In this document: positions 9,366 through 17,919 of the stretch, one piece after another
How the letters are laid out: each line of letters begins with the position of its first letter
Numbering within the stretch: the first letter of the stretch is position 1
Assembly: GCA_013214945.1 (NCBI GenBank)
Contig: JABSRT010000021.1
Coordinates: 1 to 64,000 of the forward strand
DNA: 64,000 nucleotides
Reading direction: 5' to 3'
Origin: Gammaproteobacteria bacterium
GTDB lineage: Bacteria; Pseudomonadota; Gammaproteobacteria; Enterobacterales; Psychrobiaceae
Made by a program: the position numbers and the translations under genes
Notes under the pieces: generated by a model
What the model saw: the letters and a program-made list of their open reading frames with translations, nothing else
What the model was told of the DNA's origin: nothing
Databases searched by the model: none

Positions 9366-9371
9366 TATAAT
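9366..9371 (+). promoter_or_regulatory. Candidate -10 box of acpP
   Basis: A perfect TATAAT lies about 100 bases before acpP in the 199-base fabG-acpP gap. No good -35 box is present at 16-18 bases, so an activator may help. A separate acpP promoter is common, since ACP is needed in far larger amounts than the enzymes. Confidence 0.4.
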
Positions 9372-9469
9372 TGTGGTTCGACCAGCTGTTCAGCAGTTGA
9401 TTTGTCTGGTTAAACCTCTAAAATACCCATTAATTTTAGATAGCTGTAATAAACAGGAAAAATATAATC

Positions 9470-9703
9470 ATGAGCATCGAAGAACGCGTAAAGAAAATTG
9501 TTATCGAACAACTAGGTGTTAAAGAAGAAGAAGTAGTAAATACTGCATCATTCGTTGACGATCTAGGTGCTGATTCGCTAGATACAGTAGAGCTAGTAAT
9601 GGCGTTAGAAGAAGAATTTGATACTGAAATTCCAGATGAAGAAGCTGAAAAAATCACTACTGTTCAAGCAGCTATTGATTACGTAAACAGCGCACAGGGT
9701 TAA
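9470..9703 (+). CDS. acpP: Acyl carrier protein
   Basis: An acidic 77-residue carrier of growing acyl chains; the phosphopantetheine arm attaches at Ser36 in GADSLDTVE. The sequence [22 protein letters not shown] is typical of proteobacterial AcpP. The gene is closed by a strong GC-rich terminator at 9718-9743, which separates it from fabF, so acpP may be made mostly as a short, abundant mRNA. Confidence 0.99.
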   Translation: MSIEERVKKIVIEQLGVKEEEVVNTASFVDDLGADSLDTVELVMALEEEFDTEIPDEEAEKITTVQAAIDYVNSAQG

Positions 9704-9717
9704 TTTAAACCCTAGTG

Positions 9718-9743
9718 AAAAGGCGGCGCAAGCCGCCTTTTTT
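9718..9743 (+). terminator. Rho-independent terminator after acpP
   Basis: GGCGGC-GCAA-GCCGCC with flanking A and T runs (six T). The GNRA tetraloop and long U tract make this a strong terminator located 15 bases after the acpP stop. Confidence 0.93.
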
Positions 9744-9970
9744 GTTTATAGTGGTACAATAATACCAATACCGATAACTAATTGATCATTATTAGTGGTT
9801 AAAAAAATGATAACCGCGTTATTTATATTCTGTTTAGAATCACTAAACAAATGCTCTTTCATTCTTTTTTTCCTCACGAATAAACTGACCGCTGAATTAC
9901 CGGGTGTGGTATATAATTTGTTATGCGTATTGCGCCACCAATAAATATTGCAAGAAATTGAAGGTGAATA
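9744..9970 (+). promoter_or_regulatory. fabF upstream region with candidate -10
   Basis: The 227 bases between the acpP terminator and fabF have no gene. A TATAAT at 9912-9917 is the best -10 box; the nearest -35-like CTGACC (9885-9890) is 21 bases away, which is too far. AAGGTGAATA serves as the fabF ribosome site. Confidence 0.4.
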
Positions 9971-11215
9971 ATGACTAAACGTCGTATCGTAGTTACTGGT
10001 ATGGGAATGCTATCACCAGTAGGCAACACAGTTGAACAAAGCTGGGACAGTATTAAATTAGGTCAAAGTGGTATTGCTAACATTACCGCATTTGATACCA
10101 GCGCATTCGGAACTCACTTTGCAGGTGAAGTTAAAGGCCTTGATACCCAGTTGTATCTGACCAAGAAAGATGCGCGTCGAATGGATAAATTTATCCAATT
10201 TGGTTTAATAGCTGGTATTCAAGCGTTTGACGATTGTGGGATTGACGTCACAGAGGCGAACGCTAGCCGGATTGGGGTAGCGATTGGTTCTGGTATGGGC
10301 GGATTAGGATTAATAGAATCTACTCACAACGAAATGGAAAAGTCAGGTCCGCGCAAAATCTCGCCATTTTTTGTACCTGGCACAATCATCAATATGATTT
10401 CTGGTAACCTGTCGATTAAATATGGACTACAAGGTCCAAATATTGCGATTACGACAGCTTGCACAACGGGCGTTCATAATATTGGTCATGCTGCACGCAT
10501 GATAGCCTATGGTGACGCTGATGTGATGATTGCTGGCGGCGCTGAGGCAGCGACAACACAATTAGGCTTGGGTGGTTTTAGTGCCGCTAAAGCGTTATCA
10601 ACCAACAATGACAATCCACAACAAGCCTCTCGTCCTTGGGACAAAGACCGTGATGGTTTTGTAATGGGTGAGGGTGCTGGTGTGATGGTGCTTGAAGAAT
10701 ACGAGCACGCTAAAGCACGTGGTGCCAAAATCTATGCTGAACTGACTGGGTTTGGCATGAGCGGTGACGCTCATCATATGACCTCACCACCAAGTGATGG
10801 TGCAGGAGCTGCTGCTGCTATGGTTAATGCGATTAATGATGCTGGTATTTCGCGTGAAGCAATTGGTTACATTAACGCGCATGGCACGTCAACAAATGCC
10901 GGAGATCGTGCTGAAACTGCCGCGGTTAAAGCCGTATTTGGTCCACATGCATATAACTTAGCTGTCAGCTCAACTAAGTCAATGACCGGGCATTTACTCG
11001 GTGCAGCAGGCTCAGTTGAAGCGATATTCACCGTGTTGGCCTTGCAAGAACAAATATTACCACCAACCATTAATCTTGATAATCCAGATGTTGATTGCGA
11101 TCTTGATTATGTGAGTGATGGTGCTCGCTCAAAAACATTTGAGCATGCGCTGTGCAACTCGTTTGGTTTTGGTGGCACTAATGGTTCATTGTTATTTAGT
11201 AAAATCAGTGACTAA
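9971..11215 (+). CDS. fabF: Beta-ketoacyl-ACP synthase II FabF
   Basis: Condenses malonyl-ACP with acyl-ACP during chain elongation. It has 414 residues with the thiolase fold; the Cys164 nucleophile is in [10 protein letters not shown], and the two catalytic histidines are in [11 protein letters not shown] and [14 protein letters not shown]. The C-terminal [14 protein letters not shown] is the family ending. It is split from acpP by a terminator, so it probably has its own promoter. FabF cannot normally start synthesis from acetyl-CoA as FabH does, which matters because fabH is absent from this cluster. Confidence 0.97.
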   Translation: MTKRRIVVTGMGMLSPVGNTVEQSWDSIKLGQSGIANITAFDTSAFGTHFAGEVKGLDTQLYLTKKDARRMDKFIQFGLIAGIQAFDDCGIDVTEANASRIGVAIGSGMGGLGLIESTHNEMEKSGPRKISPFFVPGTIINMISGNLSIKYGLQGPNIAITTACTTGVHNIGHAARMIAYGDADVMIAGGAEAATTQLGLGGFSAAKALSTNNDNPQQASRPWDKDRDGFVMGEGAGVMVLEEYEHAKARGAKIYAELTGFGMSGDAHHMTSPPSDGAGAAAAMVNAINDAGISREAIGYINAHGTSTNAGDRAETAAVKAVFGPHAYNLAVSSTKSMTGHLLGAAGSVEAIFTVLALQEQILPPTINLDNPDVDCDLDYVSDGARSKTFEHALCNSFGFGGTNGSLLFSKISD

Positions 11216-11256
11216 TTAGTATTCGCTGCACTTATTTTGCATGTATAGCGAGATAT

Positions 11257-11338
11257 AGCTGCCTTACTTGGTGATAAGCTTATTGAAATAATCTTTTTAT
11301 TAGGTGATTATTTCATTGCATAACACAAGAAGGCAGCT
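11257..11338 (+). promoter_or_regulatory. Nested stem leader that pairs the ribosome site
   Basis: An outer 9-bp perfect pair, AGCTGCCTT (11257-11265) with AAGGCAGCT (11330-11338), encloses an inner 10-bp perfect pair, TGAAATAATC (11284-11293) with GATTATTTCA (11306-11315). The right arm of the outer stem is the AAGG ribosome site three bases before the DUF3047 ATG. Folding would hide the site, so this looks like an RNA switch, thermometer or protein-bound operator. Seen directly; the function is inferred. Confidence 0.55.
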
Positions 11339-11341
11339 CAC

Positions 11342-11995
11342 ATGAATCAACTAACCTACCGCCGTTACATTTTATCTTTTCTATTAGTTTTCTCCCTAGC
11401 AACTCATGCTAACACCTTACTGATTGATGATTTTTCAGCGCCAGATTTATCGTTGTGGCAAACCAAAGAATTTAAAGGACAAACTCAATATAAGCTTATT
11501 ACACTCGATGGTAACTCGGTGCTCCAAGCTCAAAGTGTTGCTGCTGCGTCTGGTTTATATAAAAAGTTAACGTTTGACTTGAGCAAGACACCTTATTTAA
11601 ATTGGCGCTGGCGAATTGAAAATAAACTTGGCACGCGCAATGAAATGGAAAAGTCGGGCGATGACTACGCTGCACGGATTTATGTGGTTGTTTCGACCGG
11701 GTTCTTTTTTTGGCAAACTAAAGCGCTTAACTATGCGTGGTCAAGTCAGGAGAGCCCACAGGCTAGCTGGCCAAATGCCTTTGCGCCGAACAATGCCTTA
11801 ATGATCCCGATTAGAACCAAACGCGATCAGATTGCTACTTGGTACGTAGAGAAACGTAATGTTCACCATGAATTAAGTCAGTGGTTAGGTAATAATAAGT
11901 TCTCAGTTACTGGCTTGGCAATTATGACCGACACCGATAACAGTAAGGGCCAAGCGACTGCTTACTATGACGATATCTATTTTAGCAGTGAGTGA
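11342..11995 (+). CDS. Secreted DUF3047 domain protein
   Basis: A 217-residue protein with a signal peptide (about 1-23, cleavage after ATHA) followed by a DUF3047 domain that fills the rest. DUF3047 has no assigned reaction; its jelly-roll-like pattern (LIDDFS.P.LSLWQ, WRWRI) suggests a periplasmic or surface binding fold, but that is a guess. The ATG at 11342 has an AAGGCAGCTCAC ribosome site that is the right arm of a long-range stem. It is convergent with the LRR lipoprotein gene 35 bases away. Confidence 0.75.
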   Translation: MNQLTYRRYILSFLLVFSLATHANTLLIDDFSAPDLSLWQTKEFKGQTQYKLITLDGNSVLQAQSVAAASGLYKKLTFDLSKTPYLNWRWRIENKLGTRNEMEKSGDDYAARIYVVVSTGFFFWQTKALNYAWSSQESPQASWPNAFAPNNALMIPIRTKRDQIATWYVEKRNVHHELSQWLGNNKFSVTGLAIMTDTDNSKGQATAYYDDIYFSSE

Positions 11996-12030
11996 CCTCT
12001 TAATATGTCATCATCAATTATTAATCTGGT

Positions 12031-13278
12031 TTAATTGCTGCAAGTTCCAATTTGAACGATTTGCTCGCCAATAATTGCCGTTAAGTTCGCTAAATCAGTA
12101 CAGAAAATGGCTTCATTTTGTTGTAAATTCAGTGCTGATAAATTAGTTAAAGCCAAAAGAGGACTAATATCCCCAAGCTGATTATTAAACAAATTTAGGC
12201 TATTGAGCGTCACTAAATTTGCTACTGCACTAATATTATCTAGTTGATTACCTCCAAGATTAAGATCCGTTAATGATGTTAGATCACCTACTGGGCTAAT
12301 ATCAGTAATTTGGTTACTAGACAAATCCAGTGCTAATAATGATATTAATCCGCGAAGTTCCGTGACATCAGCTAGTTGATTCATCGATAAGTTTAAATTC
12401 GTTAGGCCGGTTAAATTTGATAAATCAGTTAGGTTAGTAATGTGATTGTCGGTTAATGATAAGAATGTTAATTCGCTGTGATTGCTGATTGCTTCAACAT
12501 TTTGTATTTTGTTATGTTCTAGCACCAGTAAATTCAAACTCGATAATTGGGCTAACGCGCTAATATCGACAATTTCATTATCGTCTAACACTAAGATGGT
12601 CAAATTGGTTAAATTGGAAAGTGCACTGATATTGCTAATTTTATTTTGAGACAACACTAATGCTGTTAGCATTTCTAAATTAGCGAGCGGACTTAAATCA
12701 ATGATCTCATTTTTTAATAGCCCAATTCCAATTAACGATGTTAAATTTTCGAGCCCATTTAAGCTTGTTATCTCGCGAGAATTACAATTAAGATGACTAA
12801 ATTGTTCGACTTCTAGCCATTGGTTTTGGGTCACTGTTTCTGTGATACATTGGGCCAAGTATGGATCCGCAATAGCTATTTCACTCACTAGTAAGTTAGG
12901 TATGACCGTAATATTTACCGTGTCGATACTTGTAGTGCCAGTATTATCTGTTACAGAAAACTCAAAGGTAAGTAGCTGAGGGCCATCTTCCGCGGTAATA
13001 GACGGGGATGAAAAGCTGGCGTTAGCCTGATTGGCATCAATAATAGAGACGTCAATTCCCGATACCTGTTGCCATTGATAATGCTCTATACTGCCATCGT
13101 TATCGATGCCACTGCCAGAAAGATCAAATGAAATATTTTCATCAATCGTTTGATCTAGTCCTGCATTGACTAAAGGGGGAGAGTTTTGTCGTGATTGACT
13201 TTCATCGCCACCGCCACCGCCACCACACCCAACGAGAACAACCAGAAAAATAAGGTTTAAAATGACATATTTCACCAT
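12031..13278 (-). CDS. Leucine-rich-repeat lipoprotein
   Basis: A 415-residue exported protein. The N-terminus is a lipoprotein signal: a hydrophobic stretch ending LVGC with Cys18, followed by a six-glycine tether and polar linker. Residues 36-125 look like a PKD/cadherin-type beta domain (PPLVNAGLDQTI, then VTDNTGTTSIDTVNITV). From about 165 there are at least nine internalin-type 22-residue repeats (pattern LTSLTDLNLGGNQLDNISAV). A capping region with several cysteines (CITE, LNCNS, FCTD, IGTCSN) surrounds the repeats. It is probably anchored in the outer membrane and involved in adhesion or protein binding; the ligand is unknown. Confidence 0.82.
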   Translation of the reverse strand: MVKYVILNLIFLVVLVGCGGGGGGDESQSRQNSPPLVNAGLDQTIDENISFDLSGSGIDNDGSIEHYQWQQVSGIDVSIIDANQANASFSSPSITAEDGPQLLTFEFSVTDNTGTTSIDTVNITVIPNLLVSEIAIADPYLAQCITETVTQNQWLEVEQFSHLNCNSREITSLNGLENLTSLIGIGLLKNEIIDLSPLANLEMLTALVLSQNKISNISALSNLTNLTILVLDDNEIVDISALAQLSSLNLLVLEHNKIQNVEAISNHSELTFLSLTDNHITNLTDLSNLTGLTNLNLSMNQLADVTELRGLISLLALDLSSNQITDISPVGDLTSLTDLNLGGNQLDNISAVANLVTLNSLNLFNNQLGDISPLLALTNLSALNLQQNEAIFCTDLANLTAIIGEQIVQIGTCSN

Positions 13279-13544
13279 GGTATATCTCCATATAATCCAT
13301 CTGCTTTATTAGTACTTTATATTTTTCAAGGAGTTTTGCTAAAGCCATAACGTCATTTGTGGCAACGTAAAATTTAAGATTAACGCTGATTCAAATATAA
13401 TGCGGCTTATCCCTTGCTCACTCCATAATTATAGTAAAGGAATTGATATTGGGTCTTTATCTTGAGTTAGGGGGTTGGTATTCGTGGCTGAATAGTTGAT
13501 TGGATGGCGTAAAGGGCAGGTTAGTAAAATTGAAAGCTAGCGAT

Positions 13545-13570
13545 AAAAAAACCAGCCTAGGGCTGGTTTT
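13545..13570 (-). terminator. Rho-independent terminator of fabV
   Basis: On the minus strand AACCAGCC-CTA-GGCTGGTT, extended by A-T pairs and ending in a T-run. It lies 26 bases after the fabV stop codon. Confidence 0.9.
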
Positions 13571-13595
13571 ATCTCAGGAATCAACGTTAACGATA

Positions 13596-14795
13596 TTAAA
13601 TATCGATGACATCAAAATCAACAAAGGTATTTACTTCAGCGTCATAATCAACACCTGCTACTTCAAAGCCGAAAAGCTGTAAAAATTCCTTTTTATACCC
13701 CTGATAATCGGTTAAATCAAATAGATTTTCAGTGGTTATTTTTTCCCAAATTTGGAGACATTCTTGCTGTACATCGTCACGTAATTCCCAGTCATCTAAG
13801 CGAAAACGATTTTTATCATCGGTACTAACGTCGGTTTGTTCGGTAAATAGTTTAGTACTAAACAGACGATAAACTTGATCCATACAGCCTTCATGAATGC
13901 CTTTTTCCTTCATGACCTTAAAGGCCATTGAAATATATAATGGCATCACAGGAATGGCAGAACTTGCTTGTGTAACGACACTTTTTAGCACGGCAACATT
14001 CGCTTGGCCGCCAGTCGTTGCTAAGGTATTGTTGATCGCACTTGCCGCGCGGTCTAAATCTTCTTTGGCTTTGCCTAATGCGCCTTCCCAATAGATCGGC
14101 CAGGTTAACTCGGTGCCAATGTAGCTATAGGCAACAGATTTACAACCATCAGCCAAAACACCCGCGTCGTTAAGGGCATTCATCCATAATTCCCAATCTT
14201 GTCCACCCATTACCACGGTAGTATCAGCAATTTCTTGCTCAGTTGCTGGCTCTACTGAGGTTTCAATAATTTTATCTTTATTGGTATCGATAGCTGTCGA
14301 GGTATAAGTTTGTCCGATAGGTTTCAAACATGAACGCACCACTTCACCAGTATCTGGTAACTTGCGCACTGGCGAGGCCAAAGAGTAAACAACTAAATCA
14401 ATTTTACCTAGATCTTGTTTGATTGTTTCGATAACTTTGTCTTTAGCTGCATGTGAAAAGGCATCGCCATTAAAACTTTTAGCATAAAGACCAGCTTCAT
14501 GGGCGGCTTTATCAAAAGCTGCAGCATTATAATAACCAGCTGTTCCAGTTTTACGCTCGGTCGGGGCCTTTTCAAAAAACACACCGATGGTTGCGGCGCC
14601 GGCACCAAATGCAGCGCTGATGCGAGAAGGCATACCATAACCACTTGATGAGCCGATAACCAAGACATTTTTAGGGCCGTTGGTTAATTTTGGTTGCGCT
14701 TGTGTAAAAGAAATTTGCTGTGCGATATTACTACTACACCCAGTCGGGTGAGTTGTCGTACAAATAAAACCACGAATTTTAGGTTTGATAATCAT
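13596..14795 (-). CDS. fabV: Trans-2-enoyl-ACP/CoA reductase FabV
   Basis: NADH-dependent enoyl reductase, the last step of the elongation cycle; FabV enzymes are known to resist triclosan. The 399 residues match the family: N-terminal [20 protein letters not shown], cofactor motif [16 protein letters not shown], and the active-site region [24 protein letters not shown], holding the Tyr-X8-Lys pattern that replaces the FabI Tyr-X6-Lys. No fabI is visible in the window. The gene is monocistronic with its own -10 box and terminator, 2.4 kb from fabF. Confidence 0.96.
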   Translation of the reverse strand: MIIKPKIRGFICTTTHPTGCSSNIAQQISFTQAQPKLTNGPKNVLVIGSSSGYGMPSRISAAFGAGAATIGVFFEKAPTERKTGTAGYYNAAAFDKAAHEAGLYAKSFNGDAFSHAAKDKVIETIKQDLGKIDLVVYSLASPVRKLPDTGEVVRSCLKPIGQTYTSTAIDTNKDKIIETSVEPATEQEIADTTVVMGGQDWELWMNALNDAGVLADGCKSVAYSYIGTELTWPIYWEGALGKAKEDLDRAASAINNTLATTGGQANVAVLKSVVTQASSAIPVMPLYISMAFKVMKEKGIHEGCMDQVYRLFSTKLFTEQTDVSTDDKNRFRLDDWELRDDVQQECLQIWEKITTENLFDLTDYQGYKKEFLQLFGFEVAGVDYDAEVNTFVDFDVIDI

Positions 14796-14828
14796 AAAGT
14801 TACTCTTTATTTTGTCTTTTTTACATAA

Positions 14829-14847
14829 TGTTGCCTATTATACAACA
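14829..14847 (-). promoter_or_regulatory. fabV promoter with overlapping inverted repeat
   Basis: On the minus strand a perfect TATAAT (14837-14842) is framed by TGTTG and CAACA arms (14829-14847), i.e. an inverted repeat centred on the -10 box. This placement would suit a repressor. No clear -35 box is seen. Confidence 0.4.
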
Positions 14848-14944
14848 ATTATTGGATATGCCTGATCTGATTAGTTGTAAATTATTGTCAGAGTTACATA
14901 ATGACGAAAACTTGCGCCCTCAACAAGCGTGTATATTAGATAAA

Positions 14945-17065
14945 TTAAATCACTAGGATTTTGCGTTTATCTATCCACTCTTCTAGAGCTAGGGCATCGA
15001 TTGGTTTGGCAAATAGGTAACCTTGCAGGTAATCACAATTACTATTGATCAGATACTGCCGTTGCTGTTCCGTTTCTACCCCTTCTGCGGTAGCGGTCAG
15101 GTTTAAGCTGTGTGCTAAATTGATGGTCGCCGTGACAATGGACTCATCGTTTTTATCTTTGCCAATACCATTGACAAAATATTGATCAATTTTTAAATTA
15201 TTGACGGGTAACTTCGATAAATAGGTTAAAGAGCTATAACCCGTTCCAAAGTCATCAATGGCAATATTTACCCCTAATGCTTGTAATTTATTTAAGACTT
15301 TTATCGCATTTTCGATGTCATTCATCATGGTGTATTCAGTGACTTCTAACTCTAAACACTCTGCAGCAAGGCCGCTCGCCTCTAGTACTGATTCTATCGT
15401 GGGTACCAGCTGGCCATTACTAATTTGTTTTACTGAAATATTGACCGCCACCTTAATGTTAGGACTCACAATGCCTTGATCTATCCATAATTTTGTTTGG
15501 TGGCAGGCCATATTGAGCATTTGTTTGCCCAGTTCAATCACTAGCCCGGTATCTTCAACCAATTCAATAAATTCGCCCGGATAAAGCAAGCCACGAGTTG
15601 GGTGCTGCCAGCGCGCTAAAGCTTCATACCCTGTTAGCTCATTATGAATATCAATTTTTGGCTGATAGTGGCAAATAAATTGTTTTTCTTTAAGCGCTTT
15701 TATTAATTCTTTTTCCAGTAAATCTTTAGCTAATACACGTTCTTGCATTTCAGCTGAAAAGAATTGAAAAGAATTTCGTCCAGCCCCTTTAGCGTGATAC
15801 ATCGCGGTATCTGCCGCTTTGATAAGTTCTTGAATATCATCGCTACCTTCGGGATAAGTCGCGATACCGATACTCGCTCCGATAGTGATAGAATGGCCAT
15901 CTAACTGATGTGGCACCTCAAAAGATTGCAGGATTTTTTTAGCAACTTTACCGGCATCGTCAGAAATTCTAATTAAGGGCAAGATAACCCCAAATTCATC
16001 GCCACCAAGGCGCGCAACCAAGTCACCTTGGCGCAAACACTGCTGTAAACGCACTGATACTGATTGCAGTAATTTATCGCCGATATCATGGCCTAATGTA
16101 TCGTTAACCCGTTTAAAGTCATCCATATCAAGTAACATTAGCGCTAAACTTTTGCTATCTCTGAAGCGTTCTTGCAATGAGCAACGCAAAAACTCATGAA
16201 ACAACGAACGGTTTGGCAACTGAGTTAGTGAGTCTTCCTGAGCTAAACGGACTAACTCATTCTCAGTCCACTTACGCTCAGTAATATCTTGGAACGAAAA
16301 TACCCCGCCGGGGTTTAATTCCCCTTTATAACTGGCCGTTGAATATTCGATTGGGAAAATTGAACCATCTTGACGACGAAATAAATTGGTTGAATTACGA
16401 TACTTAGCTTGGCTTGTGAGTGCTTTATAAATAGGGGTATCTTCCCACGTCATCAGGTTGTCATCGCCTTCAAAGTGAAAATAATTGAGTAACTGAGAGC
16501 CGATCAGTTCATTGACATTGTAGTGCAATAAATCACTGGCGGTCGGATTGGCCCATTCGATTATGCCTTGGGTATTAATGGCCAAGATGCCTTCACTGAC
16601 ACAGTCGAGCACGGTTTGGTTTTGCGCTGCCATTTTTTTATTGCTGAGAATGGCACTTTCAAGCTTCAATCGTTGGTTTTCTAATTCAAGAAACACTTTG
16701 ACTTTACTGACTAAAATATCGGGAGAAATAGGTTTAAATAGATAATCAACAGCCCCTGATTCATACCCCTGTTCAACAAACTGGCGCTCTTTCGATATGG
16801 CGGTCACAAAAATAACCGGCACATTTTTAGTGCTGTCATAATCTCGCATCAGGCTAACGGCTTCAAATCCGTCCATGCCTGGCATTTGAACATCCATTAG
16901 AATTAACGCAAACTTTTCTCTTAGTACCTGTGATAATGCGGCTTCACCAGACGTTGCACGAAACAACGTCGCATTGAGAGGCTTTAAAGTTTGTTCCAGA
17001 GCAAACAAATTTTCTGGCCTGTCATCAACTAATAAAATTTTAGGTCTACTGAGTTGTTCTATCAT
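14945..17065 (-). CDS. Receiver-PAS-GGDEF-EAL cyclic-di-GMP enzyme
   Basis: A 706-residue cytoplasmic response regulator for cyclic-di-GMP turnover. Domains in order: CheY-type receiver (about 8-125, with LMDVQMPGMDG around the phosphorylated Asp), PAS (145-260), GGDEF (275-440) and EAL (455-700). The diguanylate cyclase motif is intact (ARLGGDEFG), with the inhibitory RQGD site five residues ahead of it. The phosphodiesterase motif is intact (YEALARWQHP, and DDFGTGYSSL). Both activities are therefore possible. It is last in a three-gene unit after the hybrid kinase and CheR, and the kinase is its likely phosphodonor. Confidence 0.93.
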   Translation of the reverse strand: MIEQLSRPKILLVDDRPENLFALEQTLKPLNATLFRATSGEAALSQVLREKFALILMDVQMPGMDGFEAVSLMRDYDSTKNVPVIFVTAISKERQFVEQGYESGAVDYLFKPISPDILVSKVKVFLELENQRLKLESAILSNKKMAAQNQTVLDCVSEGILAINTQGIIEWANPTASDLLHYNVNELIGSQLLNYFHFEGDDNLMTWEDTPIYKALTSQAKYRNSTNLFRRQDGSIFPIEYSTASYKGELNPGGVFSFQDITERKWTENELVRLAQEDSLTQLPNRSLFHEFLRCSLQERFRDSKSLALMLLDMDDFKRVNDTLGHDIGDKLLQSVSVRLQQCLRQGDLVARLGGDEFGVILPLIRISDDAGKVAKKILQSFEVPHQLDGHSITIGASIGIATYPEGSDDIQELIKAADTAMYHAKGAGRNSFQFFSAEMQERVLAKDLLEKELIKALKEKQFICHYQPKIDIHNELTGYEALARWQHPTRGLLYPGEFIELVEDTGLVIELGKQMLNMACHQTKLWIDQGIVSPNIKVAVNISVKQISNGQLVPTIESVLEASGLAAECLELEVTEYTMMNDIENAIKVLNKLQALGVNIAIDDFGTGYSSLTYLSKLPVNNLKIDQYFVNGIGKDKNDESIVTATINLAHSLNLTATAEGVETEQQRQYLINSNCDYLQGYLFAKPIDALALEEWIDKRKILVI

Positions 17066-17091
17066 TTTACTACATCCGTATAGTGGTGATA

Positions 17092-17913
17092 CTAATCACA
17101 TTTTCGATATATGCGTTCTTGCTCAGCAATAGTATTAAAGCGAGATCTTACTAAAGAGTGTGTTATTGATTCATGCGAACCCAAACACATAAATCCAAGA
17201 GGCATTAAACTGTCATAAAATAGTGAAAACACTTTGTTTTGTAAGGTGTTATTAAAGTAGATCAACACGTTACGGCATAAAATTAGATTAAACTGGCCAA
17301 ATACCTGATCGACGGCCAAATTATGTTTAGCAAACACAATATTATTAGACAAGCTTGGGATCATTTTTACGCCTTTTTTATGGGCTACATAATAATCTGA
17401 AAATGAGGATTTACCCCCAGCCTTATAATAAAATTCGGTATAACGCTGCATTTTTTGCATTGAAAAAACCCCTGATTTTGCTTGTTCTAAAACGGCGTCG
17501 TTAAAATCGGTCGCGTATATCTTGCAGTTATCATATAAACCCTCCTCTTTAAATATAATGGCCAATGAGTAAACCTCTTCGCCCGACGCGCATCCTGCAT
17601 GCCAAATATTAATGCTCGGATAGGTTCTTAAAACCGGAATTATTTTTTCACGCAAGGTTAAAAAAAAATTCGGATCTCTGAACATATCAGTCACAGGTAC
17701 TGAAATAGTATTAAGCAAATTCTCAAACTCTTGCTCATTATGTAAAATATCAGGCAACATTTGAGACAAGTACTGATAGCCTAATTTATCACAATGGTAC
17801 TTAACCCGCCGTTGCAATGAATTACTGGCATAATTGTTGAAATCATGGCCATAACGTTGGTTTATTGCCCGTAATAATAAATTAAACTCTATTGTTTCTG
17901 TGTTAGTTAGCAT
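17092..17913 (-). CDS. CheR-type protein-glutamate methyltransferase
   Basis: SAM-dependent methylation of glutamates, normally on chemoreceptors. It has 273 residues: an N-terminal alpha-helical CheR_N part (1-75), then the SAM domain with HAGCASGEEVYSLA (motif I), the YATDFNDAVLEQA acidic loop and LILCRNVLIYF. It lacks the tetratricopeptide tail of receptor-docking forms. No cheB methylesterase is beside it, unlike many kinase-CheB-CheR clusters. Only six bases separate it from the kinase gene, so they are surely co-transcribed. It may methylate the sensor kinase or a receptor elsewhere. Confidence 0.9.
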   Translation of the reverse strand: MLTNTETIEFNLLLRAINQRYGHDFNNYASNSLQRRVKYHCDKLGYQYLSQMLPDILHNEQEFENLLNTISVPVTDMFRDPNFFLTLREKIIPVLRTYPSINIWHAGCASGEEVYSLAIIFKEEGLYDNCKIYATDFNDAVLEQAKSGVFSMQKMQRYTEFYYKAGGKSSFSDYYVAHKKGVKMIPSLSNNIVFAKHNLAVDQVFGQFNLILCRNVLIYFNNTLQNKVFSLFYDSLMPLGFMCLGSHESITHSLVRSRFNTIAEQERIYRKCD

Positions 17914-17919
17914 CAGTGT

